From Blepharisma stoltei (taxonomy: Eukaryota > Ciliophora > Heterotrichea > Heterotrichida > Blepharismidae), in assembly GCA_914767885.1 (NCBI GenBank), contig CAJZBQ010000018.1:62001-126000 (forward strand): DNA of 64,000 nt, in the 5' to 3' direction. The notes below the pieces were generated by a model, which saw only the letters and a list, made by a program, of their open reading frames with translations, ran no database searches and was not told the origin of the DNA. This document shows, one piece after another, positions 32,191 to 41,988 of the stretch (positions within the stretch are counted from its first letter, which is position 1; every line of letters begins with the position of its first letter). The translations under genes were made by a program, and so were the position numbers.

Positions 32191-33445
32191 ATGCTCCCTT
32201 CAAAATCTATAACTTACGGAAATAAAGGCTCATTCAGAAAAACGATTTTTCAAGCTGCAGCTATAAGCACATACTCCAAAGAAGACGCCTATGAAAAAAT
32301 GAACTCTTTTAAAAGTATTGGGACTGGCTGCATATGGGCAGGAATTATATATAGAGTTAAAGAATCAGAAGATTTTTATGAAGAAATCAAAGGTGTAGGA
32401 CAAAAGCTATTATCCTTGGCTAGCAAAATGGGAATTTCTGATATTGTGCTAGGTGTAAGAATTTGAGAAAAAGGAGAAATTTCTAGCTATGACCTTGCCA
32501 GGATGGTTTTAGAAAGAGCTAAAGAGCTAATTGACTATATTTTTTCTCTGCCTGAGCCAATTGTTCCTCCCCCTCCAAATCCACCTTCTGTACATATAAA
32601 AACCCCTTCTCCTTCACCATCGCCTTATCCTTCTACTATTAGTAGAGCCCCAACCCCAAGGCAGCCCAAAAAAATTGAATCCGAGCTTGACCGAGCTTTA
32701 AAACGGCTTTATAAGATTGTGGATGAAATACAAGAGACTGATATGGCAACTATGAAAGAATTAGTGAATCATTCACATATTGGGAAAGTTTTATGCTTAA
32801 TTTATTAATATTGGCACTTTTTTATTAGGAATTCTCATTAACCATATTTATTTTTTTATGATATATTTGGTCTTCACAGCTTGATAGAAAAAGATCCAAG
32901 CTTAAAAAGATCAGTTAAATTTTTTGAATTAAAAGACGTTAAAAAACTCATGCATAGACTAGACCCTACTACAATTTCAAATTTCAAGCTAAATCAAACA
33001 ATTTTCGCGCTAAAATCAAGGCCAAAAGTCAATTTCCATTCATTAGAAAAAATCTCTCACTGTGCAGCATTAATTTATAAGTACCTAAAAACTTTTATTA
33101 ACATCAGCCACGGCAATTATACAGACGTTTTTGCATTAAAATTTGAAAAAGAAGAAAAAAAGCTTCCCAAACTGAAAAAAAAATTGACAACTTTGAGCAA
33201 CACCCCAAGGATTTGGAAGCCAAGGCTAAAAGAAAGAGGAAGTCATTTACCGTTCAAAGAGGTATGAATTAATTAGTTATATGGCTTTTTCTTTTGAAGA
33301 ATATATGGTGCCTCATCCTGTAGGGATTTTTGAAGATAGGTTTGCGTCAGAGCTAGATCATTATGATAAAAAGTTTGGCAGAAGAAGCTTGGATCTTGAT
33401 GAAAATATAAAAAAGAAAGAAATTAAGCTGAAAAATCTTATATAA
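32191..33445 (+). CDS. hypothetical protein with Pro-rich linker
   Basis: ATG 32191 (MLPSKSITYGNKGSFRKTIF). One UGA is Trp (RIWEKGE). The central Pro/Ser linker (VPPPPNPPSVHIKTPSPSPSP) is at about residues 130-165. An AT-rich IES of roughly 66-72 bp near 32792-32865 interrupts it; afterwards EKDPSLKRSVKFFELKDVKKL continues. Near 33130-33260 the reading frame changes twice beside A runs, and a candidate 15-nt intron GTATGAATTAATTAG occurs at 33264. The C-terminal block (MAFSFEEYMVPHPVGIFEDRF...) ends at 33445. Either short sequence errors or small IESs are present. Function unknown. Confidence 0.55.
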
Positions 33446-33549
33446 TTTATAGTAAATAGAGCCTTTTATAATATAAATGTTTTCTTATTGCAAATAGTAA
33501 TAGAATTAAACATTTTATGTAGAGAAATAAAATCATTATAAATTTAAAT

Positions 33550-33732
33550 ATGAAAATTGATAAATTAGTGGATCGAACACTAAATAAATCAATTGCTGTA
33601 GAAGTTTCTAAAGAAGAAGCCGAATTTATAATGGATGAGCAGGATCTAGAGGATCAGCCTATTAATAAACTTATGGGGCTTGTACAAGTATTAGAAGAAA
33701 GTAGAAAAAAAAGAGATTCACTTGCTGAGTAA
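33550..33732 (+). CDS. small acidic protein, 60 aa
   Basis: Complete ATG-to-TAA frame (MKIDKLVDRTLNKSIAVEV ... RKKRDSLAE) bounded by AT-rich sequence on both sides. Helical and charged. No match recognised; its spacing resembles the other close-packed genes here. Confidence 0.5.
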   Translation: MKIDKLVDRTLNKSIAVEVSKEEAEFIMDEQDLEDQPINKLMGLVQVLEESRKKRDSLAE

Positions 33733-33869
33733 ACTGTAATATTTCATTTTTGTGGCAAAAATCTTAAATAATAATAATTTTTCCTCCCTGAAACCTCCAA
33801 ATTTCATATTTCTCTTCATTTTTTCTTATTTTTATACACAACTTTATCAATCCATATAAAATTAGCTAA

Positions 33870-34670
33870 ATGGAAAACTCTTTAGACGAAAACAGCATAA
33901 GCATTTCTCTAATAGAAGGCACAGAGGCATCCCCTCTTAACCCAAGCTCTTCAGTATCTCTAAAAAAAGATCACTGGTGTTTGCTCAGAAATGTCCTAAG
34001 AGCGGTAACTCTTTTTCGGTGTCACGATGTAGTCCCAAATCAAGATGCCGATCAGGTCGTTGGAGAAATTCAAAAAATCCCAACTGACTACGAATACAGA
34101 AAAGCCCAATCTCTAAGACGAGATTCCTCAGCTTATTCAGTTGCATTAAATGACTTATTCTATTTTCCATATATATATTCTTTATAATATAAAAGTAAAA
34201 ATTCATTATAAAAAAGCATAAGACGAGAACAACGTTGATTTAATTGCCTTGGGAGAGGGACTCCTGAAGATATTGAACACTTAAAAGAAGAAATCATAAA
34301 TGATCCTTATCGGCATTTAAGGATAAGCAACCATCCTCTGTCACTTTTAAATAAGAGAAACAGAAATGGGATGACCCCGCTTTATTTGGCAAGCATAAAT
34401 GGGAATTATGAAGTTGTAAAACTTCTGCTGGACAGTGGGGCTGACCATTTGATTACTTCTAGTGTTGACAATGAAGAAGTCACTTGCATTGAAGCAGCGG
34501 CAAGGCTGAGACATGCAAAAATTGTGGAACTTTTGGCTGCAAAGCAGTGGCCTGAAAAAGTCATTGAGAAGGTTCTAAGCGATAATAAATCACAAAATGT
34601 GGAAAATATTGTAAGAAAATGCAGCAAAAGTAAGAAAAGCAAAAAAATGTGCTGCTTTGGAAGGTTTTAA
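33870..34670 (+). CDS. ankyrin-repeat protein, one IES
   Basis: ATG 33870 (MENSLDENSISISLIEG). The frame closes after ALNDLFYFPY. A TA-bounded AT-rich segment of about 63 bp (34156-34220) lies between it and RREQRWFNCLGRGTPEDIEHL (the W is UGA). Two ankyrin repeats follow: NRNGMTPLYLASINGNYEVVKLLLDSGAD and a diverged one EVTCIEAAARLRHAKIVELLAAKQW. The C-terminus is Lys-rich and ends KKMCCFGRF, a Cys pair that might be lipid-modified (speculative). About 245 aa. Scaffold or adaptor role inferred from the repeats only. Confidence 0.78.
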
Positions 34671-35159
34671 GGTAACCTTTATTATTAAAGGTTTAAATTT
34701 TGGTAAATGATAGTAATTTTAATAAAATTTGGCAGGATCTTAATATATGCAATGCTGTATGTGTGGGATTAATTGGGATGCTCTAAAGTTTGCTATTTCT
34801 TCTTTTGCAAAGGAAATTCTTTTCCGCTTCCTTCATGCAAGAATAATTGTTCTAATATAGTAGTCTAAGAGCCTTAAAAAGAGATATGATTCTATTAAAT
34901 CTCTTTCAATATGTTATGGTGTAAATTAAACTGGTTTCTATGCTAATTGTATCCTATTCGAGTAAATAAGATTTAGTTAAATTTAAGCTTGCATAGTTAG
35001 TGTAATAAAAATCAGGAAGCGCTAAAAATGTGTTTTGGTAATTATCAGTTGAGTAAGGGAAAATGCTATTCATAGAAACCTTTCACAAGATTTTCCCCAA
35101 AATATAAAATAAACTATTTAATAACCGTAGCCTTGTTTAGCATTTTGATTAAACTTTAC
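34671..35159. other. intergenic region
   Basis: AT-rich, no continuous frame. Ends at the next MITE. Confidence 0.45.
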
Positions 35160-35162
35160 TAA

Positions 35163-35549
35163 CTCCCCCCCCCCCCTCCGTGAGCGAACAAAAAAAATTT
35201 TGTTCGCTCACGGAGGGGGTTAATTTTTTTTTTTAAAAAAAATTTATATATAAATTTTATATAAAAAATATTTTTTTCGAAATTTAAAAAAATCCTAATT
35301 TGCAAAAATTGGGAAGCAAATATTAATTTAATTTGCAAAATTTATGTTTTTAAAACGCAATTTGTTTAAAATTAAACAGAATTAGCTCTAGATTTCATTA
35401 TACTAATTATCACTTATATATCAAAATTTTTTTCCATTAAAATTTTTTCTATTAAAAAAATTTTTGTTCACTCACGGAGGGTGGGTTTTTTGGTCAAAAA
35501 ATGGCGATTTTTCTAATGGTTTTGTTCGCTCACGGAGGGGGGGGGGGAG
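35163..35549 (+). mobile_element. BogoMITE-type MITE, copy 9
   Basis: 387 bp, flanked by TAA on both sides (35160-35162 and 35550-35552). Confidence 0.95.
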
Positions 35550-35775
35550 TAAGTTGAAACTATATTACTTGTTGCCGTTTATATTAATTTTGTATATTCA
35601 AAAATTTCGGCTTCTTTTTGAAGTTAAGCCATATTTTTTGGAAAATCATCATAAAGTCATTAAGAAGAGCTGAATTACTTTTCATTTTAGGTTATTTTCT
35701 CATCTTTATTATTCATAAAATTAATATAAATTATCCTAATCAATCAAGTAACTATTGTTAGCATCTAAGCTCATC

Positions 35776-36493
35776 TTATGCTTGGAAAAAAATTCATCAT
35801 AATGTCCATCATTTTTTGATTTGAAGATAAAAGATTGCATATATCAGACCTATGATAATAATATAAACAGAATAGTTATTCAATTTGTTTCCATGATCGA
35901 AATCGTTTGATATATTTATTTTTTCCCCAAACCCTGCATAATTTATGCTTTTTATTATCTCCTTTAATAATTAAATAAGGCGTCTTGGCATGGGCATGGT
36001 TTCTCAACTATTCAGTCTTGAGCACATATTTCATTATATAAGGCAAGGTTTTGCCAACCCAGAAATGGACAGAAATATCAGGTAACAATTCCGGCAGTGT
36101 GTGGAGCCTGATCCAAGTCTCTTTTCAGAATTTGATTTTACCTGGTGGGGAATGAAAGGCTTATAGTTGGAAAGGGGTCTTCTGACCTTTCGAGCATATT
36201 CTAGCGTGAAACCAAGAGCTACGCCTTTGGTCTGAGTTAGACCTTTTGCCGACAGTCTACCAGAAATTCCATTTTTTGGATTTTTTGTGCAGGCAACCGT
36301 TGAAGCTCGAAAGCCGGAAGGACAGTGTTGAAATCCGAACGCCCGAAGCTGAGGGACTATCAGATCAAGACCAGGTGGTGGACAGCGCTTTGTTGACTGG
36401 GAAGCCCGTGAAGGTGATCGGCATTGGACATTAAACAAGGTATAGCGTATTAATTTATATATGTATGCTTATCTCTTCCATAACGGTATTCAT
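35776..36493 (-). CDS. small single-pass membrane protein (65 aa) interrupted by a retroposon
   Basis: ATG 36493 (MNTVMEEISI). The ORF is broken after six or so codons by the retroposon at about 35950-36463. Joining across the shared AAGCATA (minus strand) continues ISINYAGFGEKINISNDFDHG. One membrane helix follows (YSVYIIIIGLIYAIFYL), then a Trp-rich tail KKWWTLWWIFFQA in which three of the four W are UGA. Unknown function. Its smallness makes it less certain, but the join at the duplication is clean. Confidence 0.55.
35951..36463 (+). mobile_element. SINE-like retroposon
   Basis: Shares AAGGTTTTGCCA, GTTGGAAAGGGG, CCATTTTTTGGATTTTT and the AATAAGGCG start with the copy at 6853. Flanked by TATGCTT (35944-35950 and 36464-36470). 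Confidence 0.7.
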
Positions 36494-36973
36494 TTTCTAT
36501 AATATGAAGAATTTCTGTATTGTTACAAGCGGAATTATTTCTGGATTAGAAATAGATTCTGAGAAAATTCAAAGTTCGATCCTTATTCTTCAAGCAATTA
36601 TATTCTAAAAACTTAGAGCAATCTCCTCGAGTAATTCTATATATTTTTTGTCTCTTCATTTTTTGAATCTATTTCGTTTTGCTTCAAAGCCTGCTTATAA
36701 TATCAAAAAAATTAGCTGTTAATAATTGTTTATATATAAAAAATCCGTTAAAGCAATTTAATTAATTAAAATGGAACTGCTTGAAGATTTGATGCATAAT
36801 TTTGATATAGAAATTCAATAGTATTCCAGTCAAGGATATTCCAAAACTTATTGACATAAGAAGCTCGATTCCACAAATATTCTAGATATACAATTCTAAT
36901 AAAATTTGCCTTATTTTTTATAGTCTTATCAGCTTAATACCCTATTTCGAGCAAAATAAACCCTTATTATCTC
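36494..36973. other. AT-rich intergenic region
   Basis: Possible eroded coding pieces near 36540-36700 but no open frame. Confidence 0.4.
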
Positions 36974-37636
36974 TTAAGATATTTTATTCCTATTTAAAAT
37001 CTTATAATAAGAATGCTCCCATACATCATTTACTAAAAAAGGGTAGCATTTTTCTCCATCAATCCCCATCAGTGGGTTTATATTAAGTTTTGTCGTCCTT
37101 ATCTCAATCTGTTTTCCCTGATTCACACAAAGCCAAATCCATCCTGACCCAAATAGTCCAGTCGACTTTGCCATAAACTCAATCTGAAACTTAGTCCAAT
37201 TTCCCCACTGGCTCACAATTTGTTCCAATAACACCCCACTTGGCTTTTCTGACGAGCACTGTGGGTTTGTCAGCATCCACCAATAAAGTAAATGGTTATA
37301 ATGCCCGCCTGCGTAATTTTGGAGATCTTTGTCAGTATAAGCTGATAATTGTAAATCAGCCAAACTTTTATGATGAAGCTCAGGATTTAGTTTGATATAG
37401 TCATTCAGGGATTGGACTATTTCTTTGTGGAGATTCCCTTGATGCGATAATAAAATATCAGAACTCAGGATCGGCTGAAGAAAATCTTGTGGGTAAGGCA
37501 ATGGGCTATGTGTAAAGTTATAGGCAGAATTTGAAGGAAAATACTTCTGTTTCTTGCTACATATGTGCTCGTCACATGTCTGAGAGCTGATAAGCACAAA
37601 GCTGAGAGAAATCAATAATAAAATGCTAGCACTCAT
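36974..37636 (-). CDS. secreted Fe/Mn superoxide dismutase
   Basis: 220 residues, including an N-terminal signal peptide (MSASILLLISLSFVLISS), so the enzyme is exported or in the secretory pathway, unusual for this mostly mitochondrial or cytosolic family. Metal ligands are recognisable: a His in LLSHQGNLH (65 or 70), H115 in GGHYNHLLYWW, D204 and H208 in NDVWEHSYY. The W and Y of the active-site shell are present. Extra cysteines (C21, C26, C127, C170, C197) may form disulfides. It converts superoxide to peroxide and oxygen. Fe versus Mn cannot be decided by eye. Complete, with no IES. Confidence 0.93.
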   Translation of the reverse strand: MSASILLLISLSFVLISSQTCDEHICSKKQKYFPSNSAYNFTHSPLPYPQDFLQPILSSDILLSHQGNLHKEIVQSLNDYIKLNPELHHKSLADLQLSAYTDKDLQNYAGGHYNHLLYWWMLTNPQCSSEKPSGVLLEQIVSQWGNWTKFQIEFMAKSTGLFGSGWIWLCVNQGKQIEIRTTKLNINPLMGIDGEKCYPFLVNDVWEHSYYKILNRNKIS

Positions 37637-37745
37637 AATTTTCTTATAAATTTACCTTTATCTATCTTTTTTCCTTAATTTTGATAAAAATTTATACAAG
37701 CCTTTATTATCAGCTTATTTAAAATATAACCAAAATAAAAAACAA

Positions 37746-37933
37746 ATGGTCGACCACTTTATCAAAGAACTCAAGGAAAAAGAAGCGATTTTAGACACCC
37801 GTAAAACAGATCTAGGGCTAATAGAATGAGTTCACAAAATCCACCCTGTAAATCAGTTTATAAGGAAAAATTTCACAGACCCAAACTATGAAAGCCAAAT
37901 TTTAAATAAAGTAACCCATATAGAAGAACAATA
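37746..37933 (+). CDS. small hypothetical protein, 62 aa
   Basis: ATG to TAA with one UGA read as Trp (LGLIEWVHKIHP), which is why a standard-code scan breaks it. Charged N-terminal helix (MVDHFIKELKEKEAILDTRK). It ends 2 bp before the next ATG, so the two could be neighbouring genes with almost no spacer. Unknown function. Confidence 0.55.
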
Positions 37934-37935
37934 AA

Positions 37936-38211
37936 ATGGCAGCATATCGCAAAGGCTTGGTATCAGAAATGCTGGGGAAAAGGCAAGCAGTCTCATTAGT
38001 TTCTTCGCCGACGAAGATGAAGAAAACGTGGATTTCGAGGCCGAAGTCAGGAAAAGCAGTAAATAAGCACAGAGAAATGGAGCTTATTCAGCAGATAAAA
38101 TTTGAAACAAAAAATAGCATTACTGAACTGTTGGGGAGTGGAGTAAATTTATATAAAGGAATTGCTGAAATTTCAAGCCATTTTATAGTGATATTATTGA
38201 TAAAAGGGTAG
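37936..38211 (+). CDS. small basic protein, 91 aa
   Basis: MAAYRKGLVSEMLGKRQAV start, a basic middle and a helical C-terminal half. The last 12 residues are hydrophobic (HFIVILLIKG) and may be readthrough into an IES, so the true end is uncertain. No family recognised. Confidence 0.5.
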   Translation: MAAYRKGLVSEMLGKRQAVSLVSSPTKMKKTWISRPKSGKAVNKHREMELIQQIKFETKNSITELLGSGVNLYKGIAEISSHFIVILLIKG

Positions 38212-38256
38212 CATTGGCGAAATATAGGCTATATATAATAGAAAATAGAAATTTTT

Positions 38257-38977
38257 ATGGATAGTATAGATACTAAGCTATCCGAACAGTATAAAATTCA
38301 TACAAATATGCCTGAAACTCTTATATTTGGCTATGGTTTTGATAGCCCTACTCTATTATACACAAATGACGACGGTATTCTCCAAGCTCAGCAAAAATTG
38401 TCGATTTCTCAGATTGAAATAGTTATACAAATTTTAGAAACATGAAGGCTTTGTAATTATAGCGGGGTAGCTTGTCCTTTGTGTATTGTGATCACCCCGA
38501 ATAGTCAATATAATAAGATTGTGATGAGAGAAAATGAGCTTAAATAAAAATTCAATTAAGGAAATGAAATCTTTTTTGGGGAAATAAGATTTATTTTCCT
38601 ATATAAAAAAGAAAATCATTGAAATACAAATAAGCGAATTTTCACCAATAAATATGCCTTTTCTGTATTAATGCATCGGCATTATGCAGCTTCAAGTAAT
38701 AATTAGGAAATAGAAAGCTGGAGACCTTTTATATATAAAAGATATATATGAAATAAAAAATTCGTATAAAAATGATCTAATTATTCAAAGATATATTTTG
38801 CCAAAAGGAAGAAAAGCTTCAAAAATCAGGATTGTTTGGACATCAAAAGACCTAAAAATCTATAAAATCACGAATATAGATAGAATGGACGGCAAAAAGG
38901 AGCAGATCCCGGCTCCTTGTCATTTGATCGAAATATATTGATTTTTTTTGACATTTCCTAGGGTATTTTTGTCCTAA
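38257..38977 (+). CDS. hypothetical protein, IES-split
   Basis: ATG 38257 (MDSIDTKLSEQYKIHTNM). UGA is read as Trp after QILET, giving WRLCNYSGVACPLCIVITPNS with a CxxxxxxCxxC pattern. Two AT-rich TA-bounded gaps (about 38545-38600 and 38670-38735) contain stops; across them the frame continues as KKKIIEIQISEFSPINMP and YIKDIYEIKNSYKNDLIIQRYILPKGRKASKIRIVW. It stops at 38975-38977, 10 bp before the next ATG. No family recognised. Confidence 0.5.
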
Positions 38978-38987
38978 ATTTTCCATA

Positions 38988-41463
38988 ATGATAAATTCCA
39001 TAGAGTTTTACAGTTTATTAAAAGAAAATGTCTCACGAGTAAAAAGTTAAAAGTCTTATACAAAAAAAAATTTCTATAAAATGATTATCAACAGCAGAAC
39101 CCACTAGACAGTGTTTATTATATCAACAAAACAATTGACACTCGGAAAAAATATGGAAGTGAAGGTACTCCCCTTACAAATCATATTAAAGTCAGCAAAA
39201 ATAACCTAGAACAGTATAATAAATTATTAGAGAATGTACACTTTAATACATAAATATGTCCCAATAAGTTTATTTAAGAAACTTCAGGACATTCACAATG
39301 AATATAAATATAGAAATTTTGATAACAAAAGAAAAGAAAACTAAATCAACCACACACTCAAGCGAGCAAAAATCAAGGGACGCAGGATGATTTGAGCATG
39401 ATTATGATGACAAAGCCAAAAATTTTCCTTCTAAATTGCTTAATAAGTCTATGTTTGATCAACACCCATCAAAGGGTATACATAAAAAGTCAAATTCTTC
39501 ACAAAAGATAAAAAGCGCTGATGAAGATCTGCATGCATATATAAAAGACTCAATTCTTGGGTTTTCGCCACCTGTTACAATAAAAAAATTATATCAAAAT
39601 TTGTTTAAAATACCTCATCTAGCAGAAGAGGATGAAGAGTTTTCGTGTGATGGCTGTGATTTTTCTCATAATTTTGGAAATAAATTAAAGAATTAAATTA
39701 AACGGCTATGATGGCCATAAGCGGACAAAACACTAGCCATCGCCCATCTTTGCTTAAAAAGTCACCTGCTCAAGGAATTATATCCTAGCCCGTCTGCAAA
39801 ATGCACAGATGGTCCCTTTAAGAAGAATCCATGCGGTAGGCAGAACCTGTCTAGCCCATCTGGCATGAGCAGGAAAACCTAAGGCAAGAAACAAGGCACC
39901 CTGCTTCTGCAGGCCTCCGATTCGAGCTAACGAAGCGCTTACTTTCGCCACTAATAGCGCTGGCCCACCGCTCGATCAGGAGGTGTCGCCTTTGAGTTCT
40001 ATTTCTGTCAACCTAACCATTTTATTCCTAATAAATTAAGGAATATGTATTGCACTGATTTCCTTGACCCTGACAAATCTGCTATTTATGAAATAAAATG
40101 CATAAAAAGCTATGAAAAAGCTATAAAGCAGCTTCATGAAGTAAGAAAGGCTGTCAATTCATTTTTGGTTCAAAAAGAAAATAAGACACTTAGCCAGTTG
40201 GTGCTGGATTTTGCCGAAGACCAGTCCAATAATTTTTATTTTTTGAAAATTAAAGCATTTCAATGTGAACAAAAAATCAATAAAACTATTCACCAAAAAC
40301 AAAAAAATTTAAGTCAAAGATAAAGCAGCAAGATAGATTAAAAAAATTAATTTACCACGACCATAAGCGGTATCTCACTAGCGGATTATTTAACTCCAGG
40401 AAAGGTGGCCTTGCTGGTTACGTTCACACAAAGTGCAAATGGTGTAAGGCCCAGCCAAATTCTGCCTTCTCAAATTTTCTGGCGAAACTCAACTAACCTG
40501 AGGATTAGCTCCCTAAATTAGAGCCACTCTTTGATATGGGGAAAAAGCTGTAACCTCAAAGTCCAGCTTCCGTCAACTTCACCCATTTTAACTATTAAAA
40601 CATCAAGACTTATACTTATTTCTAACAGATTTAGGCAATATAACTAAGTTACCAAAAATTAAAAATTAATCCAAGAGAGGATATAGAAGTTTCCTATGTT
40701 TGGCGCTGTAAGGCCGATAAAAATTCTGATCGGAATTTATCGGTTAGTTGCACCAAATCAATGCCTTGGTCGGACCAAAAAGCGATTTGGTCCGACGAAC
40801 TTGGAAAGCTCCTGGAAAATGTCTGCGCTTTCAGCGCTATATAGAGGAAACCTCTATAAGTTTTTATATGCCAAGGCAAGCACTGTTCTAATTCTGTATC
40901 CGATTCTCAATTTTTTGGAAATGATTCATTAAATTTTACTACAGATTTTGATAAAAGTGGAAAATTTCTAATTTTAAGAGGAAATATGATAGATGATAAA
41001 AATGAAGAAAAAGACTTGTCACAGATGCTTAATCCTAGGCTTTATGAAAGAGTTCCTGTATGCCGCAACTGCTATAATACTTATAAACTAAGGGATAAAG
41101 GAAATATCAGCCAATATCAAAAAACAATTCTTCTGACTAAAAATAAAGAAAAGAAGCAAAAAAATATTGAGCAATTAATAGAAGAAATCAACCCACTGAT
41201 AGCTGAAAAGTGCACAGAAAGCTCAAATACAGATTTTCTGCTAAAAAGAAGTGAGTCATTGCCATTTCGAAGACAAGCTAAAGCTGTAAAATCTGAAGTA
41301 TCGCAACCACCATGCCAAACTAAGCTCAATAAAGTAAAATCCTCATTATTGAGTCCAAAATCAACACAAGCAATTTATTTCAAAAAAAAAATGATTGAAA
41401 TTCGTCAAGCTGCCAATGAGTTAGAATTTCCTACACATCTTAATAAAACTTCATTAATATAAA
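38988..41463 (+). CDS. hypothetical protein split by two retroposons and a hairpin element
   Basis: ATG 38988 (MINSIEFYSLLKENVSRV). Coding blocks run to 39047, about 39087-39245, 39276-39693, 40030-40310, a short block 40600-40655, and 40870-41463. The retroposon at 39694-40029 is removed exactly at its 15-bp duplication (join NKLRNMYCTDF). A second retroposon (about 40345-40600) and a TATAGAAGTTTCC element (40682-40858) separate the later blocks. Three small frame jumps at 39.05, 39.25 and 39.33 kb could be very short IESs (20-38 bp) or sequence errors. It contains a CxxC-like VPVCRNCYNTY motif and a Lys-rich C-terminus. Function unknown. Confidence 0.55.
39694..40029 (-). mobile_element. 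SINE-like retroposon with 15-bp target duplication
   Basis: Flanked by AATAAATTAAAGAAT (39679-39693) and AATAAATTAAGGAAT (40030-40044). Reversed orientation: its AAAATGG start is at the right end. The duplication contains TA and its removal restores the frame. Confidence 0.8.
40345..40600 (-). mobile_element. SINE-like retroposon, short copy
   Basis: Starts (right end, minus strand) with AAAATGGGTGAAG and shares GACCATAAGCGG with the copy at 39694. The A/T-rich tail is at the left (AGATTAAAAAAATTAATT). Duplication unclear. Confidence 0.6.
40682..40858 (+). mobile_element. TATAGAAGTTTCC hairpin element, copy 3
   Basis: Terminal inverted repeats TATAGAAGTTTCC / GGAAACCTCTATA. Internal hairpins: CCGATAAA...TTTATCGG, GGTCGGACCAAA...TTTGGTCCGAC, and GCGCTTTCAGCGC. 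It lies in an IES of the surrounding gene. Confidence 0.85.
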
Positions 41464-41475
41464 TAAAATTGCAAG

Positions 41476-41949
41476 ATGGTGTTTATGAGTGAAGTTCTCA
41501 ATTATATTAGCTTTAAAACAAGGATAAACCCATCCAAACTTTCTCATTTCACCCCAAACAACTTAACACCTGAAATGAGACTGACTTTGGCTAAACATAG
41601 AATTTGGGAACATATTATAGGAGGAAATGTAAGAACTGGGCTTAGATGGCTTAGAGGTCTCCCTAAAGGACAAAGCAAACTTGACTATTTTAAAGGCGCC
41701 TTTGACTATGAGATGTTCCCTGTTGAACTTTCTGACCAAATCCCTCCAATTGCTGCAAAACAGATGGTGGCTGAGAAAAAAGCTTTGAGAGGCAGACAAT
41801 TATGTTTCCTTCCTAAGAAGAGTGTGCATTCAGTTCCAAAATATGAAAGAAAGAGATACCTATGGAGAGAAGAAAGACGTAAGCAAAGAGAAGCTCAGTT
41901 TGGGAACAAAGCAACCACTCTTGAAGCCATGCGAAACAAAGATTACTAA
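41476..41949 (+). CDS. conserved-looking basic protein, 157 aa
   Basis: Starts 13 bp after the preceding stop (MVFMSEVLNYISFKTRIN; M4 is an alternative start). Strongly basic C-terminal third (KYERKRYLWREERRKQREAQFG) and a Pro-rich middle (DQIPPIAAKQM). Composition and size would suit a mitochondrial ribosomal protein, but I do not recognise a specific one. Complete, no IES, no UGA. Confidence 0.7.
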   Translation: MVFMSEVLNYISFKTRINPSKLSHFTPNNLTPEMRLTLAKHRIWEHIIGGNVRTGLRWLRGLPKGQSKLDYFKGAFDYEMFPVELSDQIPPIAAKQMVAEKKALRGRQLCFLPKKSVHSVPKYERKRYLWREERRKQREAQFGNKATTLEAMRNKDY

Positions 41950-41988
41950 AAATAAGCTTACTAGAACTTTAGGAAATTTTATAATTAA

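Noticed and set aside
32881-33267. Separate gene starting at 32881
   Set aside because: Its apparent start is a TTG directly after an AT-rich TA-bounded gap, and it continues the frame of the gene beginning at 32191.
39047-39061. A 15-nt GT...AG intron (GTAAAAAGTTAAAAG)
   Set aside because: Removing it leads into a frame that soon stops, whereas the downstream coding block is in another frame; a TA-bounded explanation fits better.
39715-40010. Structured RNA gene (tRNA-like or rRNA fragment) because of GC-rich paired stretches
   Set aside because: Flanked by a 15-bp target duplication and similar to other retroposon copies. No cloverleaf could be drawn.
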